Numbered from the stretch's first letter, positions 21,872-32,002 are shown. The stretch: DNA of 64,000 bases from Rhodanobacter humi (GCF_041107455.1 NZ_JBGBPY010000001.1:1426001-1490000); one strand, 5' to 3'. Numbers and translations are program-made. Notes: generated from the sequence alone by a model not told the origin.

Positions 21872-23065
21872 CTACGCCTGACGCGGGAGCCGCCCCTTCA
21901 GCGATGCCACATCGAACGGCCCCGCCTCGGCGATCAGCGCGCGCGCTGCATCCACCTGGTCCCAGGTGTTCCACAGCAGCACGCCGCGCACGCGGCGGTG
22001 GTCGAGGTAATACACCACGCCTTCGCGGTTGGGCTCGCGCCAATCCTCGACCACGTCAAGGCGCGTGTCGAGCAGGCCGACTGCCTCGTAGCCGAGGTCG
22101 AACAGGTCGGAATAGAAGAACGGCAGCGTGTCGTAGCTGTCGGCGATGCCGGCCATGGCGCGGCCGGCGTGGCGGCCCATGCTCACCGCGGCGTCCTCGT
22201 GCTCCACGCGCAGGCGCCGGTCCAGCGCGGGGTTGTGGAAGTTCGCCACGTCGCCGGCGGCCCAGATGTCGGGATCGCTGCTGCGCAGTTGCGCGTCGAC
22301 CACGATGCCGTTGTCCACCTTGAGGCCCGTCTGCTCGGCCAGCGCGGTGTTCGGCGTCACGCCGAGGCCGGCGACCGCGGCTTCCACCCGCAGCACGCTG
22401 CCGTCGGACAGAGTGAGTTCCACGCCGCCATCGGTGGGCCGGCTGCCGGTCACCCGCACGCCGCTGCGCAGGTCCACGCCATGCTGACGGTAGTAGTCGT
22501 CCAGGTAACGTGCGAGACCATCGGGGTAGCGGCCCGCGCCGATGTGCGCATCCGGAAACAGCATGCTCACCTTGCAGCCGATGCCGCACAGCGAGGCGGC
22601 CAGCTCGGCGCCGATGAAGCCGCCACCGATCACCGCGATGATCGCGCCGGGTTCGGCGTAGCGACGCAGCGCCTGGTAGTCGTCCCGCGTGCGGTAGTGG
22701 ATGATGCGGTCGCCGCCCTCGAACGGCAGCCGCCGCGGCGTGGCGCCGGTGGCGAGCAGCAGGCGGCGATAGCGATACGTGTCGCCCTGCCCGTCGCGCG
22801 CCACGTGCGCCGCGCGGTCCAGCGCCACGATGCGCCGGCCCTGGTACAGCTTCGCGCCGCTGGCCGCGGTGCCGAGGTCGATGTCCGCCAGCGTCTTGCC
22901 GCCCTTCCACAGCGCCTTGGACAGCGGCGGGCGCTGGTACGGTGGCGCGCCTTCCTCGCCGACCATGCCGACGTTCACCGCGGCGTCGACTTCGCGGATC
23001 GCCTTCGCCGCTGCGTCCGCCGCCATGCCGGCGCCGACGATCAGGTAGTCGTGTACATGCTCCAT
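21872..23065 (-). CDS. FAD/NAD(P)-dependent oxidoreductase, AIF/rubredoxin-reductase-like
   Basis: A 397-residue flavoprotein with two dinucleotide folds. The FAD motif is YLIVGAGMAADAAAKAIRE at the N-terminus, the NAD(P) motif is IAVIGGGFIGAELAASL (~145-161), and the second FAD contact is IWAAGDVANF (~270). The PPYQRPPLSK segment after the FAD fold is typical of ferredoxin, rubredoxin or AIF-type reductases. No redox-active cysteine pair of the disulfide-reductase type is present. The electron acceptor is not encoded nearby, so the specific partner is unknown. Confidence 0.87.
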   Translation of the reverse strand: MEHVHDYLIVGAGMAADAAAKAIREVDAAVNVGMVGEEGAPPYQRPPLSKALWKGGKTLADIDLGTAASGAKLYQGRRIVALDRAAHVARDGQGDTYRYRRLLLATGATPRRLPFEGGDRIIHYRTRDDYQALRRYAEPGAIIAVIGGGFIGAELAASLCGIGCKVSMLFPDAHIGAGRYPDGLARYLDDYYRQHGVDLRSGVRVTGSRPTDGGVELTLSDGSVLRVEAAVAGLGVTPNTALAEQTGLKVDNGIVVDAQLRSSDPDIWAAGDVANFHNPALDRRLRVEHEDAAVSMGRHAGRAMAGIADSYDTLPFFYSDLFDLGYEAVGLLDTRLDVVEDWREPNREGVVYYLDHRRVRGVLLWNTWDQVDAARALIAEAGPFDVASLKGRLPRQA

Positions 23066-23289
23066 GATGCCCTCCCGGTCCAGTGGATCGAGCCATGATG
23101 CACCTCAGCGGCAATGGCGGCGTGAAATACGCGCAGCCGCCGGGACGATCCGACTGGACATAGGATGCGTCCATGCCGCAAAGCGTTCCGAATGACTGCA
23201 CGAGTGCCATGCCGGCACTGCGTACAAGCTGTCGCAGTAACTGATACGCCAGCGCGTAAACTGGCGACCTGTTTTCCGCTGGATACGTC

Positions 23290-24819
23290 ATGTCCATCAC
23301 CGAACTTCTGCTGATCGTCCTCGTCGTTGTCGTGCTTATCGTCATCGCCTTGCAAGCAGTCGTACTGTTGCACGGACGCAATGTCGCACGTGAGCGCAGC
23401 GACACCGAAACCAAATTCCACGAGGCCACTACGCAACTGGCATCTGCACAGGTGCAAGCCGAACGCGCAGCGAGCCTGGAGAAAGAACTGAGGACCGTGC
23501 AGGAGATTCTTTCGGCCAGGCGCGCCGACCTGGCCAGCATGTCCAGTCAGCATGATGCGGCAGGTAGAAGCCTGGCTCTGGCGCACGAACAACTCTCCCA
23601 ACTGACCGCCGCCAACAAGAGCCTGACCGAGGAGAAAAGCAGGCTGCTCGAATCGCAGGCTCGACTCGATCAAGAAGTGAAATCGGCGCGGCAGCGTGAG
23701 ATTGACACCAGCAAGCTGCTGGCAGATGCGAAGGATGAGATGGCCAAGGAGTTCAAGCTGATGGCCAATGCACTTCTGGAGGAGAAAGGCGCCCGGCTCA
23801 ACGAGCAGCAGAAAGCCACACTGTCAAACCTGCTCACCCCCTTCAGCAAGTCCCTCGACGACTTCAAGGGCAAGGTTGAGGCAACTCGTGAGGCGGACCT
23901 CATAGCGCGCGAAGGATTGATCGCGCAGATCCGTCACCTGACCGAGTTGAATCAGGACATCGGCGCCAAGGCTCAGTCACTCACCAACGCGCTGCGCGGC
24001 GAGAGCAAGACGCGCGGCATCTGGGGCGAGGCAGTACTGCAACGGGTACTTGAACTGGCCGGGCTGCGTGAAGGGATCGAATTCCGCACGCAGGCAAGTC
24101 ATCACACCGACGATACGGATGGCCGACTCATCCCGGACGTGGTGCTGGATCTTCCGCAAGAGCGCGCCATCGTCATCGACGCGAAAGTATCGCTGGTTGC
24201 CTACGAGCGATACGTCGCAGCGACCGACGACGATCACGTTCGCACAGAAGCACTGGAAGACCACTCCGCCTCCATCAAGCGGCATATCAAGGATCTTTCG
24301 GGAAAGAACTACCCGTCGCTCTACAACTTGAAGAGCGTGGATTTCACCCTGCTTTTCGTGCCCATCGAGAGCGCACTGATGGCTGCCAGCGAAGCCGATC
24401 CGAGCCTCGCGCAGTACGCATTGGAACGGCACGTCGCGCTCGTTTCACCGAACACCTTGTTCACCGTGCTGCGCACGATCGAATACATATGGCGCGTTGA
24501 AAGGACCACGCGCAGCATGGACGAGATCGTCAAGCGCGGTGGCCTCATGTACGACGCCGCAGTGCGCTTCAGCGAGCACGTCGTGACTATCGGTGAGGCG
24601 CTGGCCAAGGCAACCACGGCGACCCAAGCCGCGGAAAAGGCCTTGGTCAGCCCGCGGAATGGCTTGGTTCGACAAGCGGAACAACTGCGGGATCTCGGGA
24701 TCAAGCCAAAGCGATCCATGCCGAAAAAGCTGTCGTCCGTAGGCGACGAGGCGGGTGCAACGGACAAACTTCCCGAAAGCGGTCTCGAAGGTGACGAGCC
24801 GGTCGACGACGAGGCCTGA
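23290..24819 (+). CDS. rmuC: DNA recombination protein RmuC
   Basis: A 509-residue protein with an N-terminal membrane anchor (residues ~5-27), a long coiled coil (~40-190) and the RmuC nuclease-like domain (~200-440). Conserved blocks include [38 protein letters not shown] with the PD-(D/E)XK-like acidic and Lys residues, and FVPIESAL. RmuC limits inversions between short inverted repeats, which is notable in a region so rich in them. Base composition is visibly lower in GC than the flanking genes, a hint of relaxed codon use or transfer. The C-terminal tail is acidic and variable. Confidence 0.92.
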   Translation: MSITELLLIVLVVVVLIVIALQAVVLLHGRNVARERSDTETKFHEATTQLASAQVQAERAASLEKELRTVQEILSARRADLASMSSQHDAAGRSLALAHEQLSQLTAANKSLTEEKSRLLESQARLDQEVKSARQREIDTSKLLADAKDEMAKEFKLMANALLEEKGARLNEQQKATLSNLLTPFSKSLDDFKGKVEATREADLIAREGLIAQIRHLTELNQDIGAKAQSLTNALRGESKTRGIWGEAVLQRVLELAGLREGIEFRTQASHHTDDTDGRLIPDVVLDLPQERAIVIDAKVSLVAYERYVAATDDDHVRTEALEDHSASIKRHIKDLSGKNYPSLYNLKSVDFTLLFVPIESALMAASEADPSLAQYALERHVALVSPNTLFTVLRTIEYIWRVERTTRSMDEIVKRGGLMYDAAVRFSEHVVTIGEALAKATTATQAAEKALVSPRNGLVRQAEQLRDLGIKPKRSMPKKLSSVGDEAGATDKLPESGLEGDEPVDDEA

Positions 24820-24908
24820 CCTCCCTGCCGCGGGCTTTGCACACTCGCGTCGTCGCCTGCCGTGGCACGGGCGTTACACTGTCACGTCCCGCCGTACCGA
24901 GCATCCCC

Positions 24909-25508
24909 ATGAGCGACCCCACCCCGAACGACGTCACCCGCGAACAAGCCGAGGAAGCCGTGCGCGTCCTGCTGCGCTGGGCCGGCGAGGACCCCGCGCG
25001 CGAAGGCCTGCTCGACACGCCCAAGCGCGTGGTGAAGGCCTATCGCGACTGGTTCAGCGGCTACACGGAAGACCCGGCCGACTACCTCAAGCGCACCTTC
25101 AAGGAAGTCGAGGGCTACGACGAGATGGTGGTGCTGCGCGACATCGAGTTCGAGAGCCACTGCGAGCACCACATGGCGCCGATCATCGGCCGCGCCCACG
25201 TCGGCTACCTGCCGACTAACCGCGTGGTCGGCATCAGCAAGCTGGCGCGGGTGGTGGAAGGCTACGCGCGCCGCTTCCAGGTGCAGGAGAAGCTCACCGC
25301 GCAGATCGCCCACTGCATTCAGGAGAACCTGCGGCCGGCCGGCGTGGCGGTGGTGGTCGACGCCAGCCACGAGTGCATGACCACCCGCGGCGTGCACAAG
25401 CGCGGCGTGTCGATGGTCACCAGCCAGATGCTGGGCGCGTTCCGCGACGACGCCCGCACCCGCGCCGAGTTCCTGCAGTTCATCGGCATCCACGGCGGGG
25501 TGCGCTGA
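24909..25508 (+). CDS. folE: GTP cyclohydrolase I
   Basis: A 199-residue enzyme that converts GTP to dihydroneopterin triphosphate, the first step of folate and pterin synthesis. The zinc and catalytic residues are present: [10 protein letters not shown] with the Cys and His ligands, [24 protein letters not shown], and the second zinc Cys in [13 protein letters not shown] 24909 gives the normal length; an earlier in-frame ATG at 24837 would add unconserved sequence. Confidence 0.95.
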   Translation: MSDPTPNDVTREQAEEAVRVLLRWAGEDPAREGLLDTPKRVVKAYRDWFSGYTEDPADYLKRTFKEVEGYDEMVVLRDIEFESHCEHHMAPIIGRAHVGYLPTNRVVGISKLARVVEGYARRFQVQEKLTAQIAHCIQENLRPAGVAVVVDASHECMTTRGVHKRGVSMVTSQMLGAFRDDARTRAEFLQFIGIHGGVR

Positions 25509-25774
25509 GGCGAGACCGGGCAAGGTGCTTTTGTCCGTCATTCGTGCGCCATCACCGCTCGTGGACGGACATGCGCTCCCCGCTTCCAGGGGCCGAGTCC
25601 ATCCATGATCCTGCCCGCGACCTTCGTTCCGCCTTGGCCTGTGCGCAAACCGCCCCCGGCGCGGATCACGCAGAAGCATTGAATCGGCACTAAGGTATTT
25701 CACACTGCGGCCGATAACGGCAGCGCGCCGGGGGTACTTTCGCCACACCGGCGCCACCCGCCATCCCGGACATC

Positions 25775-27001
25775 GTGCGAATCGACCTGGCCACCATCGC
25801 CCTGTTCGGTGCCTTGCAGGCGCTGCTGCTGGCACCGCTGCTGCTGGTCGCCACGCGGGCCTATGCCGGTGTCGCCCGCACCAGCCTGCGCATCTGGGGC
25901 ACCGTGTTGCTGCTGCAGGCGATCGGCTGGGTGCTGATGGGGCTGCGCGGGCAGGTCAGCGACTGGGTGTCGATCGTGCTCGCCAACGGCGTGCTGATGG
26001 TGTCCTACGCCGAGACCACGCGCGCGCTGCGCCTGTTGCTGGGCGTGCCGCAACGCCGGGCCTTGCTGGTGATGATCGGCGCGACCGGCTGGCTCGGCAT
26101 CGCCTGGTTCGGCGTGGCCGTGCCCGACTACCGCATGCGCGTCTACATCGCGTCGCTCGCGCTGGGTGCCTACCTGCTGTTGCTGGTGTGGCCGCTGCGC
26201 CATGCGCTGCGCCGCGGCGGCTCGATCGCGCAGCGGGTGATGCTGCTGGTGCTGCTGGGCGCCCTGGCGGGCTGGGCCGCCCGGCTGGGCGACCTGGCCT
26301 TGCATCCCGCCGGCGCGGCCGGGCTGCTCGCCTACTCGCCCGCCAATGCGGTGCAGATGATCTACAGCGCGGTGGAGCCGGTGCTCGCCAGCATCGGCTT
26401 CCTGCTGATGTACAACGAGACGGTGCAGGCCGAACTGCATCGGCTGGCGCGCACCGATCCGCTCACCGGCACGCTGAACCGCCTCGCGCTGGACGAGGAG
26501 TCGGCACGGTTGTTCAGCGCGACGAGCCGCCCCAACACGCTGGCCGCGCTGATCATCGACGTCGATCACTTCAAGCGCATCAACGACGAATTCGGCCACG
26601 CCACCGGCGACCGCGTGCTGGCGGCGCTGGCCGCCGCCATCCGCTGGCGGCTGCAGCCGCCGGCCGTGCTGGGCCGCATGGGTGGCGAGGAATTCCTCGC
26701 CCTGCTGCCGGGCACGGGCCTGGCCGAGGCGATGGCGCTGGCCGAACGACTGCGCGTGGCCGTCGCCGCGATGCCGCCCGTGTCGGATGCCGATGTTCCG
26801 GGTGTCACCATTTCCGTCGGCATCGCCGCTTACCGGCCGGAGGACACCGAGGTGCAAACCCTGGTCCGCCGCGCGGATCGCGCGCTATACGACGCCAAGC
26901 GGGCGGGGCGCAACCGTGTCGTCGCCGCCATGGGCGACACCTCGCCGGTCCAGCCCGGTGCTGCCGCCCCCTCGCCGCAGCAAACGCCGCCCGCGGAGTA
27001 A
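25775..27001 (+). CDS. Membrane-bound diguanylate cyclase (GGDEF)
   Basis: A 408-residue protein with six or seven predicted membrane helices (residues ~5-215) as an uncharacterised sensor, then a GGDEF domain (~220-390). The active loop reads MGGEEFL, a functional variant, and the substrate-binding DVDHFKRINDEFGHATGD is intact. The RxxD inhibitory site normally five residues before the loop is not preserved, so product inhibition may be absent. It should make cyclic di-GMP, a ligand of Clp-type regulators such as the one encoded at the right end of this window. The start is a GTG. The 266 bp upstream show no gene. Confidence 0.88.
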   Translation: MRIDLATIALFGALQALLLAPLLLVATRAYAGVARTSLRIWGTVLLLQAIGWVLMGLRGQVSDWVSIVLANGVLMVSYAETTRALRLLLGVPQRRALLVMIGATGWLGIAWFGVAVPDYRMRVYIASLALGAYLLLLVWPLRHALRRGGSIAQRVMLLVLLGALAGWAARLGDLALHPAGAAGLLAYSPANAVQMIYSAVEPVLASIGFLLMYNETVQAELHRLARTDPLTGTLNRLALDEESARLFSATSRPNTLAALIIDVDHFKRINDEFGHATGDRVLAALAAAIRWRLQPPAVLGRMGGEEFLALLPGTGLAEAMALAERLRVAVAAMPPVSDADVPGVTISVGIAAYRPEDTEVQTLVRRADRALYDAKRAGRNRVVAAMGDTSPVQPGAAAPSPQQTPPAE

Positions 27002-27131
27002 CCCGCGGAAAGCCGAGCTTCGCGGCGACGCGACGGCCGGATCGCGCTGCCTTCGCCTCCCAAGCGCGGGCCTTCGCACGGCGTGCGTCCGTTCTCGACG
27101 CGACGGCGCGGCGTGCCGCACACTGCTCCGC

Positions 27132-27482
27132 ATGCCGACCGCCCCACGCTTCCTCCACCCCGGCCTCGCCGCCACCCTCGCGCTGCTGCTGCCGCTCGCG
27201 GCGGCAGCGCAGGATTCGCGCAACGCCTACCTGCGCCAGTTCGACACCGACGGCAACGGCTGCGTGAGCGAGGCCGAATACGTGGCCTACATGAGCCGGG
27301 GCTTCGAGCGCATGGACGCCAACCACGACGGCGTGCTGGAGCCCGACGAGTTGCCCGGCGGCCGCGGCAAGCTGGTGACGCTCAAGGAATGGCAGGCGAA
27401 CCTGCGCCGCCAGTTCCACAAGCTGGACCGCCTCCGCACCGGTTGCCTGGACGCGCAGGAACTCACGGCGCCGCCGGGCTGA
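27132..27482 (+). CDS. Secreted EF-hand calcium-binding protein
   Basis: A 116-residue protein with a signal peptide (cut near AAAAQ, residue ~26) and two EF-hand loops, DTDGNGCVSEAE (~38-49) and DANHDGVLEPDE (~62-73), each with acidic residues in the expected ligand positions. A third degenerate helix-loop follows. It probably binds calcium in the periplasm. No strong ribosome site is visible before the ATG. It lies between the diguanylate cyclase and MFS genes, without an obvious link to either. Confidence 0.75.
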   Translation: MPTAPRFLHPGLAATLALLLPLAAAAQDSRNAYLRQFDTDGNGCVSEAEYVAYMSRGFERMDANHDGVLEPDELPGGRGKLVTLKEWQANLRRQFHKLDRLRTGCLDAQELTAPPG

Positions 27483-27564
27483 AGACGCCTTTCGTTCCGC
27501 TGTCGGCCAGCCGCAGCGCGGCGCGATGCGCTATCGTTCCGCGTCTGCCGCCGCCATCCGTGCC

Positions 27565-28911
27565 ATGAGCCAGCCTGTCGCCCACGCCCCGCGCCACCAC
27601 GCCGCCCTCGCCTTCATCTTCGTCACCGTGATGCTGGACATGCTGGCGTTCGGCATCATCATCCCGGTGCTGCCGCACCTGATCGTCGACCTGATCGGCG
27701 GGAGCATCGCCAAGGCGGCGGTCTGGGTGGGCGCGTTCGCCACGCTGTTCATGGTGATGCAGTTCGTGTTCTCGCCGGTGCAGGGCGCGCTGTCGGACCG
27801 CTACGGCCGGCGCACAGTGATCCTGATCTCCAGCTTCGGCCTCGGCGTGGATTTCATCGTGATGGCGCTGGCGCCGGTGCTGTGGCTGCTGTTCCTGGGC
27901 CGCGCGGTATCCGGCATCTGCGCGGCGAGCTTCTCCACCGCGAACGCCTACATCGCCGACATCGTGCCTAAGGAAAAGCGCGCCGCCGCGTTCGGCATGC
28001 TGGGCGCGGCGTTCGGCATCGGCTTCATCGTGGGCCCGGCGCTCGGCGGCTTCCTCGGCCACTGGCACCTGCGCCTGCCGTTCTGGGTCGCGGCCGGGTT
28101 GTCGCTGCTCAACTTCTGCTATGGCTATTTCGTGCTGCCAGAGTCGCTGCCGCCGGAGCGCCGCGCGCCGCGCTTCGACTGGCGCCACGCCAACCCGTTC
28201 GGCGCGGTGGTGCTGCTGCGCCGTTACCCGCAGGTGTTCGCGCTGGCCGCGGTGTTCTTCCTGATCAACCTCGCGCAGTTCTCGCTCAACTCCACCTACG
28301 TGCTGTACACCGACTACCGCTTCGGCTGGGGCCCGCAGGTGGTGGGCTACACGCTGGGCCTGGTCGGCCTGTGCAGCGGCCTGGTGCAGGCGGTGCTGGT
28401 GCGCCGGCTGATGCCGAAGCTGGGCGAGCGGCGGATGATCCTGATCGGCCTGTCGCTGTGCGTGCTGGGCTACCTCGTGTTCGGCCTCGCGTCCAGCGCG
28501 TGGCTGTTCCTGACCGCGATCCCGGTGTTCTGCCTCGGCGGCCTCGCCGGACCGCCGGCGCAGTCGATGATGACCCACCAGGTCGACCCGCACGAACAGG
28601 GCCGCCTGCAGGGCGCGCTGACCAGCCTCGCCAGCCTCGCCGGTATCTTCGGCCCGTCGATGTTCGCCAGCCTGTTCGCGCTGTTCATCAGCGACCACGC
28701 GCCGGTGCACCACCTGCCGGGCGTGGCCTTCGTGCTGGCCGCGCTGCTGCTGTTCGCGGCGACACTGGTGGCGATCCGCGCCACTCGGCATGCCGCGCCG
28801 GCATCGGCCTCGACCGACGACATCGCCGTCGCGCCCATGGCACCAGCATCCCTAGGCGACGTGCTCGCCGCCGACCTGCCTTCCCCCGACCCAGTGGAGC
28901 CATCCCGATGA
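27565..28911 (+). CDS. MFS transporter, TetA-like drug:H+ antiporter family
   Basis: A 448-residue, 12-helix major facilitator. The first helix reads [18 protein letters not shown] and the loop 2-3 signature is [14 protein letters not shown]; the antiporter motif C is [19 protein letters not shown] in helix 5. These are features of the TetA/DHA1 group. The substrate is unknown; a resistance role cannot be claimed. A polar ~45-residue C-terminal tail follows the last helix. ATG 27565 precedes the first helix closely. Its stop overlaps the next start (ATGA). Confidence 0.85.
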   Translation: MSQPVAHAPRHHAALAFIFVTVMLDMLAFGIIIPVLPHLIVDLIGGSIAKAAVWVGAFATLFMVMQFVFSPVQGALSDRYGRRTVILISSFGLGVDFIVMALAPVLWLLFLGRAVSGICAASFSTANAYIADIVPKEKRAAAFGMLGAAFGIGFIVGPALGGFLGHWHLRLPFWVAAGLSLLNFCYGYFVLPESLPPERRAPRFDWRHANPFGAVVLLRRYPQVFALAAVFFLINLAQFSLNSTYVLYTDYRFGWGPQVVGYTLGLVGLCSGLVQAVLVRRLMPKLGERRMILIGLSLCVLGYLVFGLASSAWLFLTAIPVFCLGGLAGPPAQSMMTHQVDPHEQGRLQGALTSLASLAGIFGPSMFASLFALFISDHAPVHHLPGVAFVLAALLLFAATLVAIRATRHAAPASASTDDIAVAPMAPASLGDVLAADLPSPDPVEPSR

Positions 28912-29423
28912 GTCTCTCCATGTACCAAGCCTCCGTTCCCGTCTTCGTCCGCGCGCTCGCCAACCTGCGCCATGTGCTGCAGCAGGGCGAGGCGCACGCC
29001 AAGGCCAAGAACGTCAGCGACGCCACCTTGCTGCAAACGCGCCTGATCCCCGACATGCTGCCGCTGGTCAAGCAGGTGCAGATCGCCTGCGACATGGCCG
29101 CCCGCGGCTGCGCCCGCCTCGCCGGCGTCGAACCGAAGTCGTTCGAGGACAACGAGGCCACGCTTGCGCAGGTGTACGCGCGTATCGACGCCGCGGCCGC
29201 CTACGTGCAGGGCTTCCAGCCCGCGCAGATCGACGGCAGCGAAGCGCGCAGCGTGGTCTTCCCCAGCCGCAACAGCCCCAGCGGCGAGCAGCGCTTCGAA
29301 GGCCAGGCCTACCTGTTCGACTACGTGCTGCCCAACCTGTTCTTCCACTGCACCACCGCCTACGCGATCCTGCGCGAGGCGGGCGCCGAGCTGGGCAAGG
29401 CGGATTTCCTCGGGAAGTTCTGA
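28908..29423 (+). CDS. DUF1993 family protein
   Basis: A 171-residue, mostly helical cytosolic protein of the DUF1993 family (DinB-like bundle). It begins [20 protein letters not shown] and ends with FDYVLPNLFFHCTTAYAILR, the conserved C-terminal block of the family. No metal or catalytic triad is evident. The start overlaps the MFS stop by ATGA, so translation is probably coupled. Function unknown. Confidence 0.75.
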   Translation: MSLSMYQASVPVFVRALANLRHVLQQGEAHAKAKNVSDATLLQTRLIPDMLPLVKQVQIACDMAARGCARLAGVEPKSFEDNEATLAQVYARIDAAAAYVQGFQPAQIDGSEARSVVFPSRNSPSGEQRFEGQAYLFDYVLPNLFFHCTTAYAILREAGAELGKADFLGKF

Positions 29424-29470
29424 GGCGCGGCGCGGGCGCGGCGCCTGGGTCCCGCATTGCGGCGAGCACC

Positions 29471-29515
29471 TGCCCCTCACCCCAACCCTCTCCCCGGCGG
29501 GGGGAGGGAGCAAAG
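29471..29515. repeat. CT-rich hairpin repeat (CCCTCTCCCC-GGCG-GGGGGAGGG)
   Basis: CCCCAACCCTCTCCCCGGCGGGGGGAGGGAGCAAAG is a copy of the CT-rich hairpin family, in the 147-bp gap before the COG2509 flavoprotein gene. Nothing else was recognised there. Confidence 0.7.
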
Positions 29516-29570
29516 TCCGCGAATCTGCGAAAATCCGCTCCTTCGCCCCAGCGAACACTCCCACCTCCTG

Positions 29571-31208
29571 ATGCTGCGCCTCACCGACCTCAAGCTTCCG
29601 CTGGACCATCCCGCGGAAGCACTCCCCGCGGCAATCTGCGCGAAGCTCGGCATCCAGCCCACCGCGCTGCATGGCTACGCCGTGTTCCGCCGTGGCTACG
29701 ACGCGCGCAAGCGCGGCGCGATCGCGCTGATCTACACACTGGACGTGGACGTGGCCGACGAGGCCGCGCTGCTGGCTCGCCATGCGGATGATCGTCATGT
29801 GCAGGTGACGCCCGACACCCGCTACCACTTCGTGGCACAGGCACCGGCGCGACTGGAACACCGCCCCATCGTGATCGGCTTCGGTCCCTGCGGCCTGTTC
29901 GCGGCGCTGATCCTGGCGCAGTCGGGATTCCGCCCCATCGTGCTGGAACGCGGCAAGGCGGTGCGCGAGCGCACCAAGGATACCTGGGACCTGTGGCGCA
30001 AGCGCGAGCTGCATCCGGATTCCAACGTGCAGTTCGGCGAGGGTGGCGCGGGCACGTTTTCCGACGGCAAGCTGCACAGCCAGATCCGCGATCCGCGGCA
30101 CCACGGCCGCAAGGTGCTCACCGAGTTCGTCGCGGCCGGCGCGCCGGAGGAGATCCTCTACGTCAGCAAGCCGCATATCGGCACGTTCCGGCTGGTGACG
30201 ATGGTGGAGAACATGCGCGGCACCATCGAGGAACTGGGCGGCGAGATCCGCTTCGACCAGCGCGTGGACGATCTGCTGATCGAGACCGACGCACCGGGCG
30301 AGCGCCAGGTGCGCGGCGTGCGGCTAGCCGGCGGCGAGGAGCTGCGCAGCGACCATGTGGTGCTGGCGCTGGGCCACAGTGCGCGCGACACGTTCGAGAT
30401 GCTGCATGCGCGCGGCGTGTACCTGGAGGCCAAGCCGTTCTCGATCGGCTTCCGCATCGAGCACCCGCAGTCGCTGATCGACCACGCACGCTTCGGCCCG
30501 CAGGCCGGCCATCCCATCCTCGGCGCGGCCGACTATCACCTCGTGCACCACGGCCGCGATGGCCGCTCGGTGTACAGCTTCTGCATGTGCCCCGGCGGCA
30601 CCGTGGTGGCCGCCACCAGCGAGCCGGGCCGCGTGGTGACGAACGGCATGAGCCAGTACTCGCGCAACGAGCGCAACGCGAACGCGGCGATCGTCTGCGA
30701 CATCGCGCCGGCCGACTACGCGCCGTACGGCGAAGGTCCGCTGGCCGGCATCGCGCTGCAGCGGCACTGGGAATCGAACGCCTACGCCCTGGGCGGTGGC
30801 GACTACAGCGCACCGGGCCAGCGCGTGGGCGACTTCCTCGCGGGCAAGCCTTCGCGCGCCTTCGGTGACGTGCAGCCCTCGTACAAGCCGGGCGTGCATC
30901 TCACCGATCTCTCCACCGCCCTGCCCGACTATGCGGTGGCCGCGATCCGCGCCGCGATCCCCGCGTTCGACCGCCAGATCAAGGGTTACGCGCTGCCCGA
31001 CGCGATGCTCACCGGGGTGGAGACGCGCACTTCCTCGCCGGTGCGCATCAAGCGCCGCGACGAGGATCTGCAGAGCCTCAACACGCGCGGCCTGTACCCC
31101 GCCGGCGAAGGCGCGGGCTATGCGGGCGGCATTCTTTCCGCAGCAGTGGACGGGATCCGCGTGGCGGAGGCGGTGGCGCTGTCGATAACCACTTCCCGTT
31201 CACCCTGA
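29571..31208 (+). CDS. Uncharacterised FAD-dependent dehydrogenase (COG2509)
   Basis: A 545-residue flavoprotein. After a ~85-residue N-terminal domain it has a dinucleotide fold (IVIGFGPCGLFAALILAQSG, ~98-117) and the long conserved block NVQFGEGGAGTFSDGKLHSQ characteristic of COG2509, related to archaeal geranylgeranyl reductase-like flavoproteins. The C-terminal FAD contact is GLYPAGEGAGYAGGILSAA. The substrate of this bacterial family is unknown. The final codons run into an inverted repeat, so the extreme C-terminus (TTSRSP) may be derived from it. Confidence 0.82.
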   Translation: MLRLTDLKLPLDHPAEALPAAICAKLGIQPTALHGYAVFRRGYDARKRGAIALIYTLDVDVADEAALLARHADDRHVQVTPDTRYHFVAQAPARLEHRPIVIGFGPCGLFAALILAQSGFRPIVLERGKAVRERTKDTWDLWRKRELHPDSNVQFGEGGAGTFSDGKLHSQIRDPRHHGRKVLTEFVAAGAPEEILYVSKPHIGTFRLVTMVENMRGTIEELGGEIRFDQRVDDLLIETDAPGERQVRGVRLAGGEELRSDHVVLALGHSARDTFEMLHARGVYLEAKPFSIGFRIEHPQSLIDHARFGPQAGHPILGAADYHLVHHGRDGRSVYSFCMCPGGTVVAATSEPGRVVTNGMSQYSRNERNANAAIVCDIAPADYAPYGEGPLAGIALQRHWESNAYALGGGDYSAPGQRVGDFLAGKPSRAFGDVQPSYKPGVHLTDLSTALPDYAVAAIRAAIPAFDRQIKGYALPDAMLTGVETRTSSPVRIKRRDEDLQSLNTRGLYPAGEGAGYAGGILSAAVDGIRVAEAVALSITTSRSP

Positions 31209-31283
31209 GCGTAGCGCCGAAGGCGCGAAGTCGAAGGGAGCGCTTCGACTTCGCCCGCTACGCGGGCTACGCTCAGCGTGAAC
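31198..31283. repeat. Inverted repeat GTTCACCCTGAGCGTAGC...GCTACGCTCAGCGTGAAC
   Basis: Outer 18-nt arms (one mismatch) at 31198-31215 and 31266-31283 enclose an inner stem GCGAAGTCGAAG...CTTCGACTTCGC. It starts inside the last codons of the flavoprotein gene and ends just before the convergent HAD gene, so it may terminate both. Confidence 0.8.
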
Positions 31284-31297
31284 GGTTCACGGGCGCG

Positions 31298-32002
31298 TCA
31301 ACGCCACTCGGCGCGGCCGACCACCCGGCCCAGCGCCACGTCCATCTTCTTGCACAGCTTCGGCGTGCCATTAACCAGCACCGGCTCGGCGGCGGGCTTG
31401 AGCATCGGCACGTCCATCAGCGAATCGCTGTAGGCCTGCTGCCACGCGGTCACGCCGTGCGCGGCCAGCGCCTTGAGCTTGTTCGCGCCGATGTTGTGGA
31501 AGCCGATGCGCATGCCCAGGCCGGTGGCACGCAGCCGTGAGGCCAGCAGCTCGACCCCGCCCAGGCCCAGCTGTTCGAGGATCCCGCCCACCAGCGCCTG
31601 CTCGCAGCCGGTCACCACGATCACGCGGTCGCCCGCCTGCTGGTGGCGGCGCAACGTGCGCAAGGCGTCGCGGTTGAACAGGCGCGAGTGCTGCACCATC
31701 TCGGCGGCGTAGGTGCGCGCCTGCGCCTGGTAGCGCTGCTCGCCCGTACCGAACAGCGCGGCGTGCACCAGGGTGCGCGCCACGCGCCGGCGCGAGAACG
31801 GCAGCTGCAGCAGCAGCCACGGCAGACAGGGCAGCACCAGCAGCTTGCGCAGCCACGAGCGCGCATAGCGGCTGCGGATGAACAGGTAAAACGCGTCGCC
31901 GTGCAGCAGCACGCCGTCGAAGTCGAACAACACCACGCGCTGCGCCGGCACGTCCGTGCCGACCGTCGCGGACGACGCCATGTCCCCTGTGTCCATGTGC
32001 AT
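31298..32002 (-). CDS. HAD-superfamily hydrolase, subfamily IB (SerB-like phosphatase)
   Basis: A 234-residue HAD phosphatase. Motif I is LFDFDGVLL (nucleophile Asp, ~residues 28-36), motif II is VIVVTGC, and motifs III/IV lie in the lysine of ANKLKALAAHG and the aspartates of YSDSLMDVPML. An amphipathic stretch LPCLPWLLLQLPF in the cap region is usual in subfamily IB. Several starts are possible; the ATG overlapping the trpC stop (TAATG) is chosen because it implies coupling, with ATGs at 31996 and 31981 as alternatives. Substrate unknown; the position after trpC appears conserved in the order as I recall it. Confidence 0.82.
   Translation of the reverse strand: MHMDTGDMASSATVGTDVPAQRVVLFDFDGVLLHGDAFYLFIRSRYARSWLRKLLVLPCLPWLLLQLPFSRRRVARTLVHAALFGTGEQRYQAQARTYAAEMVQHSRLFNRDALRTLRRHQQAGDRVIVVTGCEQALVGGILEQLGLGGVELLASRLRATGLGMRIGFHNIGANKLKALAAHGVTAWQQAYSDSLMDVPMLKPAAEPVLVNGTPKLCKKMDVALGRVVGRAEWR

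Noticed and set aside
27603-28911. TetA-like MFS as a tetracycline-resistance gene
   Set aside because: The motifs support only the DHA1 family. No adjacent TetR regulator and no specific resistance signature were seen.
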